This document shows positions 58,881 through 64,000 of a stretch of DNA of 64,000 nucleotides, piece after piece. The position numbers and the translations under genes were made by a program. Numbering within the stretch: the first letter of the stretch is position 1; the number at the start of each line of letters is the position of its first letter. The stretch is from Voacanga thouarsii (taxonomy: Eukaryota; Streptophyta; Magnoliopsida; Gentianales; Apocynaceae), in contig JANUWF010001942.1 of assembly GCA_026120185.1 (NCBI GenBank), positions 744,001 to 808,000 on the forward strand, written 5' to 3'. The notes under the pieces are model-generated. The model worked only from the letters and a program-made list of their open reading frames with translations. It was not told where the DNA came from and did not search any database.

Positions 58881-59741
58881 AATAACATAAATACAGAGCG
58901 GCGGTCTCACTGCCCTTCTTTTTCTTTGCTTCCAAATAGAGCTTGCAATTTCTTAACCAATGTCCTTGTTCTCCACAATGGTGGCAAGCTCCCTCCTTTG
59001 GTGTTTTGGCCTTAGGTTTGGGCTTGAACTTGGACTTTGCCTTGTCCTTACCCTTACTAGCCATGACCTTGCCCTTTTGGTTGTTCTTTTTGCCTTTCCC
59101 TTTTTGAACCATTAGAACACTAGGAGTATTCTTCTTAATGTTCAGTTCAGCTTGTTTTAGCATCCCATGCAATTCGGTAATGGATTTCTCCATATTATGC
59201 ATGTTAAAATTCATGACAAAGCTGGTCATACTCGGCGGGTAAAGAGCCCGAGATCAAATCCGTGGCCATGTCATGATTAACGGGAGCACCAAGCTTATCA
59301 AGATGATCTAGATAGCCCTTCATTTTAAGGACATGAGCACTTACCGAGGTGCCGGAAACCATCTTACATGCATTTAACGCCTTGTGAGTTTCAAATCTCT
59401 CTTGTCGTGCTTGCTCTTGGAACATTTCCTTGAGATGCACAATCATGTCATATGCCTCTGCTTCTTCAAAGCTTGTTTTTGAAGTTCGAGTTCATGGTTG
59501 CTAGCATGAGGCAAGTAACATCGTTGGAGTCATCTTTGTGCTTACTATAAGCATCTTTTTCAGCTTTTGAGGCGTTATTTGCTTGGAGTAGGGGGAATAG
59601 GATTTTCAAGAACATAGAGCCTTTTTTCTTGCTTAAGAACAATTCTTAAGTTTCGTGCCCAATCAAGAAAGTTAGTCCCACTAAGCTTGTCTTTCTCAAG
59701 CACGAGATCGCAATGAATTATTCCAAGCTGTTTGTTGCCAT
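58881..59741 (-). pseudogene. Copia-1 gag, frame-broken
   Basis: The ATG at 59,741 opens an N-terminal domain (KDKLSGTNFLDWARNLRIVL, then KRLYVLENPIP) related to copia-2 gag. One-base insertions at 59,703-59,706 (CTG as CTCG) and about 59,583 (CAG as CAAG) break it. The middle (59,446-59,204) reads MIVHLKEMFQEQARQERFET, VSAHVLKMKGYLDHLDKLGA. The C-terminal part is Lys-rich and carries the zinc knuckle CHHCGEQGHWLRNC (about 58,985-58,944), then passes into protease. Confidence 0.9.
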
Positions 59742-61024
59742 TATCTACATACAAAAATATGCAAAGTAATTAATTTTTGAGACTCTAACGAAAAACTCCC
59801 ACTAAAAGCATTTAAACTTTTTGAAACTTCAACATTTTGATGTTTCGTAGTGGGAGAAAAATATTTTGTTTTAATCATAAGTAAGCTTTGGCTTTAATCT
59901 TATAATTAAATAAAAATTCTAATTTTAAATGAGATAGACATCAAATGTCCCGGCTAAAAATATCTCATAAAATGCCCTAGGTCCAAAACCATTTTGATAG
60001 CCCAGTTAAGTCAAACCATATCAAACATATGGAAAACTATTTTCCATCTTATCTCACTCGAGATAATCAAAAGCATCCTACTTTGGCAGGAATGACCATA
60101 TGATGATCTAAGTAATAACAAGTGTTTGATTTTGGAAGGCATTTAACACTTAAATTTTTTTCTTCTTAAAAAAAAATTTGATTGGATTGTAGTAAGCAGG
60201 AAATAAACATATCAAATATGCATGCAAGACATAAATAAAAGTGACATAGCATGGCCCATAACCTATGTTGATCATCACGAGCAAAGTGAAGATCAAGGTG
60301 GTCAATCTAGGTATATGAACTCCTTAAGCATTCTCTAATGCCTTGAGCATACTCCTCCTTGGTTGTAAATGTCGGCTGCCGTCTTCTTTTACATTGGATA
60401 GAAAAATTAAAATAATTCCTGTTCTAGGAAAGCAGTACAATTTTACAACAATGAAAAACGACACGCAGGCCGTATTTAAAAAAATTACAACTTAAAACAA
60501 CCATAATGTAACCAGCCAATCACATTGGGATAAAACGGGCCATGCTATGCACTATTCAAAATAATCCACATTGGGATAAAACGATTTTTCCTACTCTCAT
60601 TGAATGAGATTTTGCCTTCCGATTTCCGAAAATTAATCAAATTAACGTTCGGACCCCTTAATAACCATCGCCGTGAAAATTCATATTACAGACAATATGC
60701 GTTCTTTTAATCATATTTATACAGATAACATATTATCATGTCCTATTAATAAAAGCAATTCGCAAATATAGAACGACGGATAGCATGCTTACGATACCAT
60801 ATCATATTACAACGAGACCAATTTACGGACAATCGCAACTAATGCAGTGCGATCGAGGCGACTAAGATGCATACATTAAACCTAATTCGAGCGATCTGCA
60901 TGCTAAGTATTCTAAAATCATAATCATGAGAACATGCTTGATACATACCCGTTAAATTTATATATACATATTATACATGTATTCAACAATACGATTAATA
61001 CGAGATAAATCAACCTAATCGTTT
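59742..61024 (-). other. Copia-1 5' leader
   Basis: 1.28 kb of non-coding sequence between primer site and gag. Short blocks are shared with the copia-2 leader, e.g. gacacgcaggccgtattt (about 60,463) and gagattttgccttccg (about 60,607). These may be packaging or translation signals, but that is inference. Confidence 0.6.
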
Positions 61025-61046
61025 AGCAAGTTTCTACGATACCACT
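61025..61046 (-). other. Copia-1 primer binding site, damaged
   Basis: After the LTR end the minus strand reads AGTGGTATCGTAGAAACTTG. TGGTATC matches the tRNA-iMet site; the next bases (CGTAG where CAG is expected) do not. Confidence 0.65.
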
Positions 61047-62495
61047 TGTTGGGATTCGTGGACTCCTAAACGCGGAAAACATCTACGAATCCCTCCCGAG
61101 GACCCAAGTAAACGATTAAGAAGATCTAAGCTTTAAGAGTTACCTCCGGTTGCTTGTAATCGAAATCCTTCGATTACGGTTTGCATTTGTTGTACGTTCG
61201 ACCGAACAATCACCGGACAGCTGCGGTATGCGAACGTCCTCTACGGATACACACCGCGAACTCACTCGATACCGGGGAGTGCTAGCGCCTAGGGTTTGAG
61301 AGGTTTTTTTTCCTCACGGTAGAGAATGGCACGAATGTTCTCAACCGAAAAATTGGACTATCGAAAGACGGCTAGGGTTTTCTTAAAAAACCCTCGAACC
61401 TCTTAGAGTCCAACCCTAATCATATCTTATCATATTCTGATTTAAATTCAAATTAAATTAAAGCTGATATGATAAGATTCTGCCATTATCTCGGTAATTT
61501 AACTAATTATTTTACCGAGTCGATTCTTATAATACGGATATCATCCAGATTCATCGAACTCGGTCACCGAGAAAAATAACCTAACAAGTTCGCTTATTGT
61601 GTGACCCTATAGGTTCATTTAACAACTGCGGCGATGCCTAAATCGTATTTAAATGGCCCACAAGTTATAAGCGGTTTCTAGCAAAACATTATAACTATCC
61701 GGGTTAAATGAAGATCGGTGATCTCTTTGAACCAAACCATAATTTTATATTTAGTCCCTTTGTCACACGATATCCAGATTAAGCATAAGGCACGGAGCAT
61801 GTCATCCTTATTAAGCTTAATCAATTATTTCTTGATTTCATAGTAGACTGTTCAAACAAATGATATCAATATCTTAGCTTGATATATTTGAGCACGGCCA
61901 TGCATTTTTTAACAGTCTAACTTATCAAGGGGCCCATGGATATCTCTCCCATAATTGAGAGGGACAAATTCCTTCACAATCAATCATATTCCTCTCCTTG
62001 ATTTATTTTATATCGAACAGTAGTCTAATTTATTATCTGGTTAAAGACAACTTTAGACAATGTCAAAATATAGAATTTATCAAGTAAGAAATTATGATGA
62101 ATTTAGGTCGAAGGACTTTTAATATTATTATGGCTAGAAAGTACTTATGACATATTCCATGAAGTACTCTCACAGTGGGTCATGTCCAATACAATGTTCT
62201 CTAACATTTATTTATGTCTTGACTCGATATCACAAATATCCATGGCCAGTAAAACATAGCCATCAAGTCACAAACATACTAATCTTAATTTATTATTATT
62301 CCAATAATAATAATCGATCGAGGACAGACTTTAGAATAGTCATTGTATTCATTGTAGGGTTTTACTATCAAGTCACGTACTTGATGACCAACAAAACAAA
62401 ACTCACTATTCATGGAAAGGAAAGCCTCATATTATTATATAAAACATAATGACAATTGTATAAGTACAAATTGACTCTAGGGCATATCCCCAACA
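61047..62495 (-). mobile_element. Copia-1 5' LTR
   Basis: Aligns with 54,248-55,703 and with the solo LTR 8361-9825. Minus-strand ends are TGTTGGGGATATGCCC and GAATCCCAACA. Confidence 0.95.
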
Positions 62496-62725
62496 GCCAG
62501 CATAATACATGATATTGTATCACTATCCTCCTTGTGCCTTCTATGGATAGCATGCTTATCAGCATGAGCATCTTGGGTTGGTGGTGGTGGAATAGGAGCA
62601 TCTAGCATGTAGAGCAACTTTTTCGATTTGAGAACGATTCTCAAATTTCTATACCAGTCGAGATAGTTTGATTTGGTTAACTTGTTGGTTTCCAAGATGC
62701 TACGTAAGGTCAAGTTCGTTGACAT
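62496..62725 (-). pseudogene. Copia-2 gag N-terminus
   Basis: The ATG at 62,725 opens MSTNLTLRSILETNKLTKSN, YLDWYRNLRIVLKSKKLLY and DSDTISCIMLA, the N-terminal domain of an Angela/Tork-like Gag. At 62,500 it is cut by copia-1 and continues at 54,247. No stop occurs within this piece. Confidence 0.88.
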
Positions 62726-64000
62726 GATGCAAGTGACCTAAATATAAAGATAGAGAACATTAGCTACTGTATATGCACATGATATGCAAATCATTAGGAC
62801 TTTAATTAAATGCATTTTTACTCTACTATTTTACTCAAACCAATAGCCCCCACTATTGATTCGGAAAAGCCCGTTGGAAGCTTTCCTAGTGGATCGGTAT
62901 CTAAATTCCTTAAGAATAACCTTAGGTTTGCCCAACAAGCCATCCTTAAGTTCATTGGTAGGTATCCAATACCAATTATATCGTATGTAACTATCGGATC
63001 ATTGGGTGATTAACAGCTTTTAATCTTAAAGCCTTTTGGGCTACCCTAACTTTTCCTCTAAATTTCTTTATGCTTAAGTTTGCCCAATTAGGATAAAGAA
63101 TTTAGTTAAACCTGACCCATTAATCAGGAATTTATTCTATAGCTTGAACATGCCTAATGTCAAGTAGGCTTGGGTTTGCCCAACAACCTGGTCTCGAAAA
63201 AGGACTCTCATTCTTACTATATTAACGGAAGGAAATAGGTTTAATATTAATTGAGGGATTTGTTCCTTTTAGTGATTTCGTTGAATGACATGCATAAAAT
63301 TAATAAATTACATAATTGATAATCATGGTAATAAAGTGATTACGTGGTATGGTTATGGACTTTTACCCTAAATTAATTTCTTTGAGTCATAAAAGAAATT
63401 AATATAGTTAACCCTATGTGTTCATGCATGATTTAAGTAGAAGGTCTTACCTCCTCATCTTGTTTTGGTTGCCATCTCCAGAATGAAATAATTCTACTCC
63501 TATCTAACCTATGTAAAATAATTACATAATTTCCTAAAGAGAGAAAACCTCGAGTTATATTCAAGGAGTTAGATGAAAAGAGAATTACAGAAGAATTCTA
63601 GAGAAGGCAGGACACGCAGGCCCTATTTCATAAAACCAAAACTGTAAAATACATGAACAGATATAATTGGTTTTAGTCCATAACCATCCACCATGCCATT
63701 GACTATGCTTAAACAAAATAAATATATACTTTTGTCATTCCAAAATCACTATTTGGAAAGACAAAACAAAATTCTAAAACCACCATTTTAGAAAGATACA
63801 CTAATTTTAGATTTTCAAAATAATTATTTTGAAAAACAAATTGTTTATCTCAAAACTAATTTTGAGAAAATACTTTTAGGTCCCGTTTCTCATCAAATGA
63901 GATTTTGCCTTCCAAAATTCTGTTCCATTTTTTTTTTTAAATACCTGGAGGTTGCAAACAGAGCAGAACCGGTGCCGGTTTGGAAGCCGAAGCCAGCGCC
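62726..64000 (-). other. Copia-2 5' leader, running off the window
   Basis: Non-coding leader like that of copia-1, with shared blocks (gacacgcaggccctattt at about 63,610; gagattttgccttccaa at about 63,900). The primer site and 5' LTR are expected beyond 64,000. Confidence 0.6.

Larger units (their letters stand above)
54248..62495 (-). mobile_element. Copia-1: complete Angela/Tork-like Ty1/copia retrotransposon
   Basis: The 8248-bp element has LTRs 54,248-55,703 and 61,047-62,495, TG...CA ends and a perfect 5-bp target duplication GCCAG (54,243-54,247 and 62,496-62,500). On the minus strand: 5' LTR, primer site, 1.28-kb leader, gag, protease, integrase, RT, RNase H, polypurine tract, 3' LTR. 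Order integrase before RT makes it Ty1/copia. The long LTRs, the long leader and the Gag with a CHHCGEQGHWLRNC knuckle suggest the Angela/Tork group. All domains are present but the frame breaks repeatedly, often by one base at CAG/CTG. It is the youngest element in the nest. Confidence 0.95.
48964..64000 (-). mobile_element. Copia-2: deletion-derivative Angela-like copia, host of two insertions
   Basis: On the minus strand from the right edge: leader (64,000-62,726), gag start (62,725), gag continuing beyond copia-1 (54,242-54,190), a direct join to the RT end/RNase H (54,187-53,658), then a 3' LTR (53,657-48,964) that lacks about 315 bp of its U3. Everything from mid-gag to the end of RT is missing. 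Two younger elements sit inside: hAT (49,455-52,644) and copia-1 (54,248-62,495). The 5' LTR is beyond the window. Confidence 0.82.

Noticed and set aside
55426..62449. Near-identical ORFs at 55,426-55,656 and 62,147-62,449
   Set aside because: They are the same stretch of the two copia-1 LTRs, not genes.

Overview
The window is 64 kb of plant nuclear DNA made almost entirely of nested transposable elements, and I could not recognise one host gene, tRNA or rRNA in it. The evidence for a flowering plant is the set of lineages present: a Sirevirus-like Ty1/copia element, three Angela/Tork-like Ty1/copia elements with long LTRs and leaders, Athila-type Ty3/gypsy elements with tRNA-Asp-type primer sites, a second Ty3/gypsy family, a hAT transposon, a hAT-type MITE and a TRIM. 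The AT-rich composition and the element mix suggest a eudicot; the species cannot be told.

Left part (1-10.1 kb): a decayed Sirevirus-like copia element on the minus strand. Read right to left it has a 5' LTR, an initiator-Met primer site, gag with two zinc knuckles, protease, integrase, reverse transcriptase (RT), RNase H, and then an extra ORF downstream of pol with a C-terminal coiled coil, the position of the Sirevirus 'envelope-like' gene. That ORF is split by a hAT-type MITE with a perfect 8-bp target duplication. The 5' LTR is split by a solo LTR of an Angela-like family, 20 bp upstream of the TATA box.

Middle part (10.1-48.9 kb): Ty3/gypsy wreckage in both orientations. It holds an Athila-like gag element (about 10.5-14.4 kb), the C-terminal end of a gypsy pol (14.4-14.9 kb), a deletion derivative with two LTRs (20.6-25.1 kb), a damaged LTR hosting a TRIM and a solo LTR (25.1-28 kb), a gypsy gag (30.1-31.3 kb) separated from its pol (36.8-39.35 kb) by foreign sequence, an Athila-like 3' half with a post-pol ORF (39.6-43.7 kb), and the 5' LTR of a copia element (43.7-44.9 kb). 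Two further copies of the post-pol 'putative plant transposon protein' ORF lie here, at 15.9-16.6 and 42.6-43.7 kb.

Right part (48.9-64 kb): a clear nest. A deletion-derivative copia element (copia-2) sits in Athila-like sequence. Its 3' LTR carries a 3.2-kb hAT transposon with a perfect 8-bp target duplication. Its gag carries a complete, younger 8.25-kb copia element (copia-1, 54,248-62,495) with a perfect 5-bp duplication GCCAG. The LTRs of copia-1 differ at about 24 places in 1.45 kb by eye. Many of these differences, and many frame breaks in its coding region, are one-base changes at CAG/CTG that create CG.

Nothing here looks like a working gene system. The points most worth a second look are the shared post-pol ORF in copia and gypsy elements, the repeated GGYGCC-centred imperfect palindromes in gypsy LTR U3 regions, the paired polypurine cassettes, and the CG-creating indel pattern in copia-1.
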